Of a DNA stretch of 64,000 nt, positions 1 through 12,059 are shown piece by piece; positions within the stretch are counted from its first letter, which is position 1, and each line of letters begins with the position of its first letter. This DNA is from Umbelopsis ramanniana AG. Taxonomy: Eukaryota; Mucoromycota; Umbelopsidomycetes; Umbelopsidales; Umbelopsidaceae. The position numbers and the translations under genes are program-made. The notes beneath the pieces were generated by a model, which had not been told where the DNA came from, searched no databases, and was given only the letters and a program-made list of their open reading frames with translations. The DNA lies in the NCBI RefSeq assembly GCF_025399195.1, contig NW_026252126.1, positions 124,001 through 188,000 of the forward strand, in the 5' to 3' direction.

Positions 1-1431
1 GTTGCTCTATAATCTAAGGAGGAACAGTACTGATGGTATTAGATCACACATGGCTATCATAGAAAAAGAATTAGTACCGTGGCCACTTGTATTAATCACA
101 CGCACACTTGCGTACCTTAAAATGAGTTGCCGCTATCGTAATTTGTCAATATTCTATTTGACATGTGGATAACATGAGCTTTTGACGCTATGATAATAAA
201 AGCTATTTAATCATGATAGTCTTCTGCTTACAGATATGTCTTTGGGAGACTGTGTGCAAGATAGGCTTCAGCCCGTCGTAGCTGTCATTAAATTGCCGAC
301 GTCACATTGGCTAAAAATGATAGGAGTAGAAATTTCAATTTCCTTGACAGACGAGAAAACGCAACGTTAGCCCTCTGCTGCAATGATCAGTCGAGCGGCG
401 AACGTACATAACACGAGATTTTGATAGATCTTGGTTAGCCATTCTTGGCTCCTCATCATTCGCTTCACATCTCCTCAGATTCTGCCGCTAGTCTTCAATC
501 TATGCAAGGGTTCCCCAGCTGACCAACTTTATGCCGTTTCGCTTTAACCCTAAATTCCAACTGGTTGGAGGTTCATTGGACCTCTAGCAAGCGATCTATT
601 CGCTTTTCTTGGGTTTTTTTTTTCTTTCATTCTTTTTTTTCCCCAAGAATCAAAACAAAAAGGGAAAAACAAAAGATGATTGGCTTTATATGTTGGTTAT
701 GCTGCCCGGAAACAATCCCCTTGACCGAAGATAGTTTGTGTGCTGGACTCTGTGTGAAAAGAATGATGTTCTGTGTACCGAGTGATGTCTTGCGCTGCTT
801 ATAAACCGATGACTTATCCTTGATAGCGCGCCAATTGTCAAGCTGGCCAAGTATCAAGGTGAATTGCCTCTTCAGGCGGCTCACAGGGATATTCAAACTC
901 GCTCTTGATACTTGCGATTTACAGCTGGCAATAGGGCTCTCTTTAATCAGAGAGTTGTTTATATAGTATGCTAGTACAACTTGTACCAGAGAGGATCTTC
1001 ATATCTCTCTCCCTTTTTTTTTATATACAAAATGAAACTAAATACTGGAACAGAAGTGCCAAGCACTTTGTTAGATGCCGAAGGGTAACTTCCGTGGTGC
1101 TACAATCAGCATTGCGCTGATACACGTTATACCTATTGAATCACCAAAAGCGCAGATTTGTCACCTGCGCTAAGAAAGTCAACGTACTACTTCTAATTTC
1201 ATTCCACCACCAGTTGTAATATAGCGGTTTTTTTTTAACCTATGCATTTGACGTAGAGGACAAAACTATATACATTATTTCATTAACATCAACTAGAATC
1301 TTCTTTGTAATGATATGATGATCTCTCTAGTATCGGGGTTGATAGGGTCCTCTCTGTTCAGCGCAGTATCTAAAATGAAGAAATAAAAGTTACGAACTGA
1401 TTTACCATGCGAGGTAACAAAAGCATTCATT
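1..1431. other. Intergenic, no gene supported
   Basis: About 1.4 kb of AT-rich sequence with homopolymer T runs near 607-650 and 1014-1022. The open frames here are short, overlap each other on opposite strands and match no family I know. It probably holds the 3' UTR of the neighbouring minus-strand gene and regulatory DNA of a gene left of the window. Confidence 0.5.
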
Positions 1432-3846
1432 TTACTTACTAAGAAATTCCCAAACTACGGTTTTCACCTCCATAGCCTTATCCAATGACTCCGCTATTGG
1501 TTCGATAATTTCAACAATCAGGTCAATAAATTCGTTCGAGTATGGAGCTTCGGCCATATCCAGGATCTGAGAAAAGAAAAAACGTCGTATGAGAAGTTGA
1601 GTCTAACGGGGGCAAGTTCAATGGAGAAAATATAGCGACATACCATTTTTATGGTATGTACAATCAAGCTTTCGTCAACGCTGCTGCTGATGCGCTTGAT
1701 GTACTTTAGGACTGGTAATACATAGCCAAGCTGGACAAGATATATCATCCGGTCCAATAAAGTCCTACGCAAGGCCATCTATACAAGAATACTTGTTATT
1801 ATCTGTTGTTTTCGCAACCTAGACCGTCCGCTTTCTTCATCTTACCATAATTTCGGGGCTGAGGTTCTTAACTTCAACCGTCAGATTATTTTGAAGTACC
1901 TGGAAGACAAATGGCCGCTGAAGAGGATGTCGATAGGCAATTTCTTCCAGGATCTGGTGTGGTACAGGCACAACAGCAGAACGATAATAAGTTTCATACC
2001 AAGACGTTTCAGTCAACAGCCAAGACGTCCAGTACAACAATGCCATAGATACTATGGGTGTGCTAAGAACAGAGTCAAATATTAGTTGATCTATGTGGTG
2101 CTTCCACAGTTTGCCATCAATACATACTCCATGAGCTCTAAGATTGTCCCTATCGCACCAGACAAAGTTGCGCCGCTTGACTTCTTAGTCAAGGCGACCG
2201 AGAGAAGCTTTAACTTTTCGCAAATACTGGCGATTTCCTCACCCTTTACGAATCCAACGTTAGCATTGTGTTTTTCGGTTATCAAAACAAAATACCAATC
2301 CTAACATTTTTCGGCTCTGTGTCAAGTACAGTGACGGCATAAGCGATTAGATATATTATCTTTTCCTGGATTTCGAGTTTCGGTGCTTGACCAGATTTCG
2401 GAACAAATATTGCTTTCAACAAAATATCTAATGGGAGATAGCTGTGAGGACATTGTATGCAGTACATCAATGAGAGTTATGCCACTTACCGAGCAATTGT
2501 GAGTCACATAGAAATCGGACTGATGGAGGAGTAGGAGATGTGTACTGCCTATAAAGCTAAATAACGGGTATTTGGTGCTGAGTTGCTGCGTTCCATTGAA
2601 ATCGTACTAGAACTGAACTTACTGCAATAACATCTCCTGGTGATGCGTGCTTATTCTGCAGGATGGCTGTTATCGGGGAGGTCAAGGCAGGTGGCAGCTC
2701 CCAAAGGTACGTTCGCAATGTGCTTATCATATGATCACTGGTAGACATCGTCAGCCAGACATTCGCTTGTGTACTATATCACATCACAGTACTTACTCTC
2801 CCTTTGTCAGTGCATTGGTTTCTAGAGCTTTAGAAATTCTACGAAATGCTTCTCCGCCTGGTTGATCGGCCAGCCGCTTTAGAAGTATTTGTGAATAGAG
2901 GTACGTTTGCTCATGTTGACAGCAAACGCGCTAAGTAGTCTATCAGAAAGGAGATCGAAAAAAAAATATGAGACCTATCGATGATTGATTGACTTACGAC
3001 TAAATCTGGTAAATTTTCATCCAAACCAATGTCGTCTTCCTGTATTAATCGTTCAAGCGAGTCCTTCAAAACGTCATTAAAGACACCAATGTATGTTGAT
3101 GCTGTTGCAACTTTCACTATTTCTCCTTGGTAACCCGCATCGGCGATCATCTATTGAGGGACATTATATCAGATAATGAAATGTTTCGGCACAGTGGTGA
3201 GCAAATTTCAGGTACCTGAATGGCGAGATTTAACAGATCACATCTCTGGTGCTTTTCAGAGAGTTCATATAGTATTTTACGCCAATAAGGGTCTTGTATC
3301 ATAGCATCTAGCCACTGTGGTCGAGTCTAGTATATTGCAAGGTGAGTTTTTGTCGCATGCTCATCATAGCCATCGGCACGGTCCGCTTGCATACCTCAGC
3401 ACCCATAAATTTGGTATCTACTGCAGCAGAATCGAAGCGATCCAAAAGCATTCCTTTGATAACATCTCTCATCAAGTCTTGACTGTTTATCCCCAGGTCT
3501 TTACCCCATTCTCCTGCAGTATTGCAAAGCGTGGGCAACCCGACATATGATTCTGATAGACAAGAAACAACATCCATTGGACGTCCTCCCAGAGTCAAAA
3601 AGTCGGATAGTACTTGATTGATATTAGGCTCTAATATAGAATCTGTAATCACGATGGTGATTCGTTAATTTTGGGACGCAAGGTGCCATTTTCATTCTGG
3701 AGACACTAATCCATACCTTGAGAAGCTAAAGCACGATGCTTTTGCTCCAAGGCCTTTCCTTTGTCCTGAAAATCCTAAGAGTAAAAGTTAGTCAACATTG
3801 GCATGGGTTAATAGATACACGGTAACTCCTGTTCCCATACCGTCAT
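1432..3846 (-). CDS. NELFCD: Negative elongation factor subunit C/D (TH1 family)
   Basis: In animals NELF-C/D is a core subunit of the nuclear complex that holds RNA polymerase II paused near promoters. Exons in reading order: 3841-3846, 3717-3774, 3395-3642, 3216-3326, 2998-3150, 2797-2930, 2623-2737, 2490-2556, 2306-2427, 2128-2243, 1846-2062, 1644-1778, 1432-1566. Together they give 538 aa, against about 590 aa for the human protein. Family landmarks run collinearly through the protein: DSILEPNINQVL near the N-terminus, RPQWLDAMIQDPYW, ADAGYQGEI, HEQTYLYSQ, AYAVTVLD, RRTLLDRMIYLV with GYVLPVLKYIK, and AEAPYSNEF at the end. The short N-terminus lacks the acidic extension of animal proteins. 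The proposed first exon is only ATG ACG, so the start is the least certain part. NELF is usually described as missing from yeasts. Confidence 0.9.
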
Positions 3847-3967
3847 TCTTGTACGGCGATCTACGCGTATCTCAGAAAATGGCCATAAAATAGTACGGTT
3901 CAATTTTTTGTAGGATCTCCCAAAGGAAGTTTTGCTCTTTGTTACTCCGCTCTCTCACAAGAAATTC
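3847..3967. promoter_or_regulatory. Divergent promoter, NELF-C/D and TEX30-like gene
   Basis: Only 121 bases separate the two start codons, so both 5' UTRs and promoters must lie here or overlap the coding ends. No TATA box is evident. A short T run precedes the plus-strand gene. The role is inferred from gene positions alone. Confidence 0.5.
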
Positions 3968-4952
3968 ATGAACACAACCACACTCTCCGTTCCCCACAGC
4001 AGGAACGGCAAGCAATCCAACATTCCAATCGTAATAGACTACTTGGATGACAAAAAGAAGTCCGATACCGCCATTGTTCTTACACACGGTGCTAGTGGGG
4101 ATTATTCCACAGGATACTTACCTTTGCTAGGTGAGCGTTGCGCCGCAGCACAGCTATGTACTCTTTACCATATAATATATTAACTGTACAATGGCAGCTC
4201 GAGTTTTGGCTGAGCGTGGATATACAGTAGTCCGATGTACGCTCGTAACAACCGTGATAAACGTCAGAATCAATGCCATGAAGGCCGTTTTAGCCTATTT
4301 GTTCAATGACCAAGAGGAGAAAGCTGTGGATCCAGCGGTTGCAACGCTTCGCTCTTCTACGTCTCGAGTGTACATTGGCGGTCACTCATTTGGAGCTAGG
4401 GTTATCGTGAGCATTGGAGATGAGCTCAAAGATGATACAGAATCACCCAACGCAAAGAAATCGGCAGGGTCGAACGTCAAAAGCGATAACTCAGCATCTG
4501 TGGATGAAGCATTCAAGAACAAAATACATGGCATCATTACCTTTTCGTATCCCCTTCATCCTCCGGGAAAGCCATCGGAATTACGCGATCAAATACTTTT
4601 TGATTTGCCGGAAGCCACCAAGTTGTTGATGATATCTGGCACGAAAGATCCATTTGGAGAACTGCCGCTTATGACCAAAACTCAGAACAAGATCAAATGC
4701 TCATTAACAGCGGTGAGAATTGCCAAAGCGGGTCACTCCCTCAGTACGGGCAAATCCAAGAAAACAGCAAAGGATACGGGCAGGACGCAAGAAGAGACAA
4801 TTTATTATTGGATGGCACAACGAATTGAAGAGTGGATAAAGAAAGCTGACGAGGGTGTTCCTGGAGAGAAAAGAAAGCGAAATAGTCAAAAGATATTTGA
4901 GCTTATTGAAGTTGCTGTTGCAAACGATACCTTCAAAATTACTCGTGCCTGA
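3968..4952 (+). CDS. TEX30/KANL3-like alpha/beta hydrolase
   Basis: Small serine-hydrolase-fold protein, 305 aa, exons 3968-4130 and 4198-4952. It follows the TEX30 pattern: VLTHGASGD after the first strand, the nucleophile elbow GGHSFGAR (GxSxG), ISYPLHPPGKP as TFSYPLHPPGKP, the acid region SGTKDPFGE, and AGHSLS carrying the likely catalytic histidine. All three triad positions are therefore present. The intron splits codon GCT and removal gives PLLARVLAERGY. A charged insert of roughly 45 residues between the elbow and the SYPL motif makes it longer than human TEX30 (about 227 aa). The substrate is unknown for this family. The start ATG was chosen because it is the first in frame; the upstream frame has only TTG. 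Confidence 0.8.
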
Positions 4953-5028
4953 ACAAAATAAAAATTTGACACAGGTATCATTTTTTTTTCTTTGTTCTCA
5001 AAAAACTTACATTTCGGATGTCCATAGC

Positions 5029-7041
5029 ATGAGAGGCATTTTCTTGAAAAATTTGCGCACTGCTCGGTCGGCATGCTCAATTCGCGCCATGACGACTCCC
5101 ACACATTCATTGAGGCATTCAGAAACAGAGCTGGCTCGAATTCATGCAATGTTAAATAACGCTCGAGAGACCGCTACCAGGAAGCCAGATCCATCCTCAG
5201 CCCTCAGCCGAAGCGAAGGGCCAGTAATGGAAATATTAGACTTTTTAAAGACTAAACCACCCACAAAAGCTCCTCCAGTCATCTCAGATACGGCACCTGT
5301 ACAAGGCTGCAAAGACGAACGAATAAAGGAAATGCTAGATCTCGTTATGAGGAGATCTCGCTCACAAGTGTCTTTAGCCACCTCGGATACCGCACCTTTA
5401 TATGTCATGGATCCTTCATATGAAAAAATTGATGCTCTAATACAGCATAATAGAGCTTACGAAAGCCTAGATTCAATTTGTACTGCAAGGGATTCCTCCA
5501 GAGCTTTGTCAAGATTCGCCGACATGAAAAGCTCACAAAAGCGCACAGCATTGTGTTCCCTTTCATCTAATAACTTTCAGTGGATGCTACAGCAGATATG
5601 GACTAAATATGGAGGCGATGCTGCTACAACATTGGTTTTTAGAATGCTTCGCAAGACCATTAAGCGGCCTGCTGATAAATATCTCCTGCATTCTGCTATT
5701 GTTGTTATGCTGAAAAATCATGACATGGATGGAGCTTTCAGACTATGGAACCATCTGGATACATATGACACCCCTGCACAACCTTGGCTATATAGGCTGG
5801 CTATCAAGCAGTTCATCGGCATTGGGCAGGTTGATCAAGCGCTACATATGTATACTGTCATGAAAGAGCAAAGCGATCCACCAATTGAGAAGTCTGCTGA
5901 ACTGCTCCTGCGAGCAATGTTGCGCGAGCGCCTTTATGAAAACATAGAGACGGTTGCCGACGATCTTTGCAATGTTTTAATGGAGCCGGCCGATCCACGC
6001 CTACTGGAACTTCTGCTGAATGCTTACAGCAAGGCAGGAAATATCGCACGCATGCAGGACATGTGTTCATATCTAGTTGACCAAGAAATTCAACCTCGAG
6101 CACCCATCATTTCCATCATGGTTTCAGCGTACATGAAGAGTGGAATGCGCGATGAAGCGTTGGATATGGTCGAATTACTGCTACAGACATATGACAAAAT
6201 GGACGACAAAATACAGCGTATATTGATCAGTACTATACTATATGCTTCCGGCCCAAAGGATGCAATGCAACTACTGGAGCTGTTGGACTCGCATAAATTA
6301 CTACGTTCTTGTCGATGCCATGTAATACTATCCTCGGCATATGCCCACGCCCAGCAACACGAGAAAGTTGGCGAACTGTTCGAACGAGCGGAAGAGATTA
6401 ATCTTGAAATAACACCGCCTTTCTTCACGCTGGCAATAAACAGTGCGTTGAAGCTCAACAATTTATCGCGAGCAAAGATACTTTTATCAAGGTGTGAAGC
6501 ATTCTTGAAGAAAGGCGAGATGCGTAAGGAGACGTTTTACACTCTTCAACTTAATCTTCATTCTCGAGAAGGCCGACACGACAAAGTCAAACATCTCTGG
6601 GACACTGAGTTGAAGCATTCAGCTAGTCGAAGTGTTGCACTCAGCTTGTACATAGACTCGGCTGGTCACAACTGCAAAGCAAGCACAGTTGTTGAATTAT
6701 GGAAAAGCTTGGAGGCTGATGGTTACGATCTAAACAATGAAAACCTCATCAATTCGTATTTGGAAGCACTGCTAAGAACTGGCCATCACGATTTAGCCTT
6801 GCAAGTATTCAAGAGAGAGTTTCAAAAACGATCGATTACACCAACAACAAAGACTTTGATTACAGTTTTGCAACCCTTTGTCATGAAGCAGAACATCGCA
6901 CTGATAAGGAAGCTAAAAACTTTCATTTTCCACACATACCCTTCTGTTATACCTGCTTGGCAAAGCGTTCAAGAGATGTTGGAGGATCAGCTAAAGAAAA
7001 GCAGCAGTAATAGTCACAAGAAATCTCGCAAAAGTCACTAA
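5029..7041 (+). CDS. Mitochondrial pentatricopeptide repeat protein
   Basis: Intronless, 670 aa. The N-terminus MRGIFLKNLRTARSACSIR is basic and free of acidic residues, as in mitochondrial presequences. From about residue 170 on, the chain is a series of helical repeats with PPR character, for example residues reading AWLYRLAIKQF...GQVDQALHMYTVMKEQ, then LLELLLNAYSKAGNIARM, SIMVSAYMKSGMRDEALDM and SYLEALLRTGHHDLALQVF. PPR proteins bind single-stranded RNA and act in processing, stability or translation of mitochondrial transcripts; which RNA is bound cannot be told. The frame is open upstream into the preceding gene, but the ATG at 5029 lies 76 bases after that gene's stop and starts the presequence, so I prefer it. 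Confidence 0.75.
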   Translation: MRGIFLKNLRTARSACSIRAMTTPTHSLRHSETELARIHAMLNNARETATRKPDPSSALSRSEGPVMEILDFLKTKPPTKAPPVISDTAPVQGCKDERIKEMLDLVMRRSRSQVSLATSDTAPLYVMDPSYEKIDALIQHNRAYESLDSICTARDSSRALSRFADMKSSQKRTALCSLSSNNFQWMLQQIWTKYGGDAATTLVFRMLRKTIKRPADKYLLHSAIVVMLKNHDMDGAFRLWNHLDTYDTPAQPWLYRLAIKQFIGIGQVDQALHMYTVMKEQSDPPIEKSAELLLRAMLRERLYENIETVADDLCNVLMEPADPRLLELLLNAYSKAGNIARMQDMCSYLVDQEIQPRAPIISIMVSAYMKSGMRDEALDMVELLLQTYDKMDDKIQRILISTILYASGPKDAMQLLELLDSHKLLRSCRCHVILSSAYAHAQQHEKVGELFERAEEINLEITPPFFTLAINSALKLNNLSRAKILLSRCEAFLKKGEMRKETFYTLQLNLHSREGRHDKVKHLWDTELKHSASRSVALSLYIDSAGHNCKASTVVELWKSLEADGYDLNNENLINSYLEALLRTGHHDLALQVFKREFQKRSITPTTKTLITVLQPFVMKQNIALIRKLKTFIFHTYPSVIPAWQSVQEMLEDQLKKSSSNSHKKSRKSH

Positions 7042-7236
7042 ACATAAAGCTACAAAGACTACCGAGGTTTGGTTTCATGAAATGCTGTTATTAACATGTA
7101 AAGAAAAAAATATCACTTGTAAAAAGAAAAAACCGATCCAGGTCTTCCACCACCTTAGAATCAAAATGCAATTTATAATCTATTGTTACTTGAAAAAAAT
7201 AAAATGTATGAACATCACACCGTAGGCGGTAAACAT

Positions 7237-9865
7237 TTACGTCCAAAGGCGCAAAGAGTGATCAGCTCCACTGGAAACTATCCATGGCTGAGTAGGATGG
7301 AATTCAATGTCCAAAACACCCAAGCTGTTGACAACTTGATGGCCACGCAAAATCTTGACAGGGACAATCAAGGGGTTCTGAAGCAAATCGTTGTAAACCA
7401 TGCCGTGGAAAATCTGGATAGATCCGTCGTCGGAGGCCGAAGCAAATAATGGGTAGCGTCTGTGGAAAGTGACTTGGCGAATGGCTTGTGAGTGGTAACG
7501 CAAGGTTTTGTAAGGTCTAGCGCTAAGGTCAAGATCAAACCAACAGAGTCGCTTGTCGTAACTGCCCACAATCACATTGTCACCTCCAGGATGAACATCA
7601 AGACTTGAAATCCACTTGACTCCGGACTGAAGAGTCTTGATCAATTCTTGCTTCATGAGATTGTATACACGAACATACAATTGTGTCTAAAAAGAGGTTC
7701 AAGAAGTAGAAGGTCAGCATCAATTAAAATCTGATGAAAAAAGAAAAAAAGATTATATCTTACAGCAACGAAAAACAATGGCTTGGTAGGGTGGAACATA
7801 ACTCGTTGGACCAAACCCTTCAGCTTGCGGAATGGTGCTTGTGTTTGATATTTGGTAATTTGATGGATCAGGACGGCAAGGTTCTTGGCATCAGGAGCGA
7901 CAGTGGCAAAGTAGTCTCCCTTTCTATGCCATGTAATTTGCTTAACAGCTTGTGTATGCGAAAGGTGTACTCTGTATCCAAGCTTCTCCTGGTCAGCTGC
8001 ATTGGGTTTAACCCACGGTATGGGATTACGTGCCTCCTTGTCGTCACTTCCAGCAGTGGACATGGCGGCATATCCTTGCTGAATGTATTCGTCCGTAAGA
8101 GATATTTGTTCTGGCGAGCCAATGCGAGGAGGTGTGATCAATGTAACGTTGCCGTGGCCAACAGAAACGGCAAACAAACACAATTCGCGATTAGGATTCC
8201 AAGCGATGGAATGAATGACACCATCGAATGTCCAAGTGTTGAGGCAACGTCCTGTTGAGATTTCCCAAAGACGAACAGTCTGGTCGTCCGAACCGGAAAT
8301 CATATACAAGCCAACTGGATCAAGTGAGAAACAGCGAATACGACCAGTATGACCTTCATAGCTGATTGATTGCTGTGTAGGGAAAGGTTGGAGATCCTTC
8401 GGGCTAGGGAGTTTTGGTATAAGCGAGTCTGGATCGATATTAAGTCGGTTTTTGCGTACACGGGGTGCAAGGTAAAGATCGAGACATCGCTCAAAACGCT
8501 CCTGTATGAATCTTCCGTATGCTGGCACTTGTCTAAGACTGTTATATCTATACAATCGCCAAAATGTCAGATTAGCTAACGTTGCAGAATTTCCAAACCA
8601 ATACGTATTATACATACTTTGTGGGAAGATAGTTCTTGGGTCGATCCTCAGGATCGAGATCTTTCCATTCCTTAATCTCTTGTTCAGTTGGCAGGTATTC
8701 CTCTGGTGGATTGTAACTTTCGTCATGTTCAGGCAATTTCATCTTTGGTGCAGGAATATGCATGATATGATCTTCACGAGGTTCGTCTTCGTCTCCCCAA
8801 AGATTATAAAAGCGAGGCTTTTCGGTAGCAGGCTTTCGGGGAACAATTCGCCCGGTACGAATAGCACGGACGATTTTCATGACCTGAGGAATAGTTCATC
8901 AATTAGCGCCTGAACAGCAAATGATAGCATATAAATTCAGTACTGTACCTTCTTGGCTTCCCACTTGGAAGGAATAAATCTTCTCTTTGGCTCTGGAGCT
9001 GCTGATAGAGGCATGACTTCCTTCTTACTACTGAACCATTCCACAGTAGGTTCATATGGATTGTAATCCGCATCTGGAATGTCGCCACCTTGAATACGGC
9101 GAATGATATCAAGCTCTTCGTCGTTAAGAACCATGTCCTTTCCTTCCTTATCTACAGATACTGATCTCCAGGAATCGGGGTCGTCCATGGTTGACAAGAA
9201 CTTCTCCAATTCATCTCCCTTAGCAGGGCGAAGAACTCGCTTTCCATCAATGTCGTAACCAATATGAGGGAAATCATCATACCATTCCATTGGTACATTT
9301 CCAACAGTATTTTCTACATCTTCAGTAGATGAATCACTATCATAGTTGGCTTCAATTTCGGGCAACTTGGTAGGTCGCTGGCTATCGTTACTGATGAAAA
9401 GTTTCAAATGTCAATATTATATCCGTTGTAGCAGCTTGATTGATGAAACTACCCATACCTGATCTTTGCTTCTTCATTCCAATCTTCTTCATCCAGACTA
9501 TCACCTGCCATGTAATCGTCATCTTCGTCTTCGTCTTCATTCTCGTCAGCTGCAACGTCTTCTTCTTCGCCTTCACTTTGATCTTCGGGGAACTCTTCCA
9601 CTTCATTGTCAGATTCCTCGGCATCGTTTTCGTCAATCTCCTCATCTTCTTCATCGGAATTGATATCAATTTCAACGTTTCCAAAGTCTTCGAGGTCGTC
9701 GTCACTTTCTTCTTGAGCTGGAGCTGCTCTCTTCTTGGGCTTTGTGGCAGTCTGCTTAGGGTTTACCGACTTAATCGGCTCCTTGCGAGATGATTTGGCG
9801 CCATTACTCTTCCCGGTCGCGATTCCAGCCACCTTGAAGCCAGTTGTTGCACGTCGTTCTCTCAT
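7237..9865 (-). CDS. ERB1: Ribosome biogenesis protein Erb1 (BOP1)
   Basis: Nucleolar scaffold of the Pes1-Bop1-WDR12 (yeast Nop7-Erb1-Ytm1) complex needed for 27S pre-rRNA processing and 60S assembly. Exons: 9459-9865, 8949-9390, 8618-8883, 7764-8547, 7237-7686; 782 aa. The N-terminal 110 residues hold basic and long acidic tracts. The BOP1 N-terminal domain follows, with [42 protein letters not shown] and [11 protein letters not shown]. The C-terminal beta-propeller has repeats such as [35 protein letters not shown] and [11 protein letters not shown] at the extreme end. Length and motif order match yeast Erb1 (807 aa). All four introns are 65-77 bases. The start was set at MRERRATTG, downstream of another in-frame ATG at 9943, because the basic tail characteristic of the family begins there. 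Confidence 0.95.
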
Positions 9866-10467
9866 AACTAGGCTCTGCGAGTGTGAAAGGTGTCTGCGGG
9901 TTAACAAAAGACTTTCTGAAAAAACATAATTTTTTGAGTACAAATGGCAGTCACGCCGAGAAAGCCAATGAAGAATCCAACGTCATCAAAAAATTTCTAC
10001 TGTAATTTCGTATGCAAATCATGCTCTTACGGGCTTTGAATAAGGTCGTAAGCGATGAATAGTTTCAAAGTACTCAATGGGTGACAATTCTGTCCGTTGG
10101 CGTGTGGGCTACAGATGATCTAAAGTCAAGGTTTCACTGTGGATGTCCTATGAATACAGGGTCACATGCACTGAAACAAGATCACGCAAGGATTTTAAAA
10201 AAGGAAATGTCAACCTCTCCTTACTATCGCATTATTGTTAAGTGAACGTTGGCTTTTAGAAAAAGTGAATTATGTAAAATCACGTAAGGCGGTTTCTCAA
10301 TGAAAATAGCGGGTAAAGTTCGAGTAAATTACACATATAAAGAGATGCCGAAGAAATGATTGATGATTACTCCAATGTCATGTTCGTTGTGATCAATGGC
10401 AGAACACAGCTGTGTAAAAAGCATAACCGTTCAAAACAACTATCCTAGATTAAGAAGAATTTGTACA
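9866..10467. other. Intergenic, no gene seen
   Basis: About 600 bases between the start of ERB1 and the end of the next minus-strand gene. It should hold the ERB1 promoter. No RNA gene or repeat was recognised. Confidence 0.4.
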
Positions 10468-11233
10468 TCAGTCGTGGTGTGACTCCTGAGCATGCTGTAG
10501 CGTTGAGGGAGCGACACCAAAACTATCGGGCACATCCAATCCGTGCTCCAAGCAGATGGTCTTCACAGACGCATAATGATGAATTGCATGTATACAGCAA
10601 TACCATAATTCGCGTCCGAGGCTAGAAGCATATTGTTCCGGTGGCATATTGGGGTCTATCGTAGCTGTGAGTGTAACTTTCTGGCTGAATGGTATATCTT
10701 CAAGAGTAGACAAACGGGATTCCAAGTCTCTAAGCAATTGGATGGTGGCGGTTGGATCCGTTTCAGCAGCAACCTATAGAAGCATGAACCTGCATGAGTA
10801 AGGCCAACTTGACCGTAAGACGATATGAAAAATAACCACTATACGTTTCGAGATCTTAAATCGTAATTCAAATCATTGCAGCTTAAGTCGGGATTGGAGA
10901 GTAGGATACGAAAGTGATCAGACATATGACTAACGAGGGATCAACCAGTTAGAAATCTCCTGAGCAATGATGCCTTCCATCTCCAAAGCAAAAAACATAC
11001 CGTATGTGTTTTCCAATAGTGCTTTTTGGCATAAGCTTCGATTCTTGTGTGAAAACGTCTTGTGACATGTTGATGATCAGATCGATCGGTTGCTCCAGGA
11101 TCTTGCGGGAGATCTCGATCAAGTTAGAGCTACCTGACTGTCGTTGCACTTTCAGCGATAAAGGTGTGACTGGAAGCGAGTCTACAGCAGTATGACCATC
11201 GGTGGAATGGGTTGTTATTTTGGTTTGAGCCAT
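10468..11233 (-). CDS. DinB/YfiT-like four-helix protein
   Basis: 207 aa from exons 11001-11233, 10845-10929 and 10468-10773. The joined protein shows the pattern of the DinB-like superfamily of putative metal-dependent proteins: TIGKHIRHMSDHF in helix 1-2, YDLRSRN followed by a Thr-Asp-Pro motif, and ELWYCCIHAIHHYASVKT in the last helix, giving spaced histidines able to bind one metal. It ends with a motif of the form GLDVPDSFGVAPSTLQ that recurs in bacterial relatives. The function is unknown. In bacteria some members are thiol-dependent transferases, which cannot be assumed here. Placement between ERB1 and TatD gives no clue. The middle exon was found only by splicing, and its sequence fills exactly the expected motif gap. 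Confidence 0.75.
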
Positions 11234-11316
11234 GGTGAAAAAAATAGAAGTGAAAGAGCTGGCTGTTTGTTCATGTGGAGAAATCGGGGTTCATTAATGA
11301 CGCAAGCTTCCGCAAT

Positions 11317-11559
11317 TCACCAATAATTATAGTTTTTAGGATGGTTAGCGTTTATGGTATTTGACAATATCTCATCCAGAAATTCTATATTATGTTTCCT
11401 ATACACATCTGTGTAATTGTGCTCATGTACATAGCTTTGCTTCAGTGACAGACTTTCATCAGGATCAAACCCAGACAGCGTTCGATAATCATAAGATCTT
11501 AATACGTATTCATTAAATATTTTCCGCGTGCGTTTGAAAAACTTTCTGGTTTCGTACAT
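11317..11559 (-). CDS. Small hypothetical protein (80 aa)
   Basis: Open frame starting with ATG and ending in TAA, coding a basic N-terminal helix-like stretch (ETRKFFKRTRKIFNEYVL) and a polar C-terminus rich in Asn, His and Tyr. I do not recognise it. Its length and position would suit a small mitochondrial factor or an exon of a larger transcript. There is no supporting homology, and chance cannot be excluded. Confidence 0.3.
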   Translation of the reverse strand: MYETRKFFKRTRKIFNEYVLRSYDYRTLSGFDPDESLSLKQSYVHEHNYTDVYRKHNIEFLDEILSNTINANHPKNYNYW

Positions 11560-12059
11560 TAGTTTTTACGATCTTAATTTTACATCGTCTACAATTTCTA
11601 GGAGCACTTTCTTTTGAAAAACTATGGAAATATGAAGGTATATTGACTATGCAATCTACACTGGCTGACTTGAAAGCCTAAACGACAGAAAGTATTGTTT
11701 AGAAGTCCGCTAGTATGCAGAAGATCTGCTTTCGATCATTGTCACACAGCTGATTTACTAGCGTATAGCATAAGTTTACTATGGTAACCGATGGAATTTC
11801 TCTAACAATTTACTAGGTGTAATTCTCCATGCATAATATTAATCGAGTGCCCGTTCGTATGCTTCCCTCTGCTGCCCCAGACGGACACATGACTTGATAT
11901 CGGCTTAGCCATTAATTTCCATTCGAGCATGCTTCTGCCTCTCAGATTGAACTAAAAGTCTCCAATTACTTAACTATTTAAATGCACTCTATGAGAATAT
12001 GGTAATAATGGAAGCAACAGAGTCTAAAAAGGGACAGAGAAGTCTAAGGTATATGACAA
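11560..12059. other. Intergenic, nothing recognised
   Basis: 500 bases of AT-rich sequence upstream of the small open frame and downstream of the TatD gene on the same strand. No motif supported. Confidence 0.4.
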
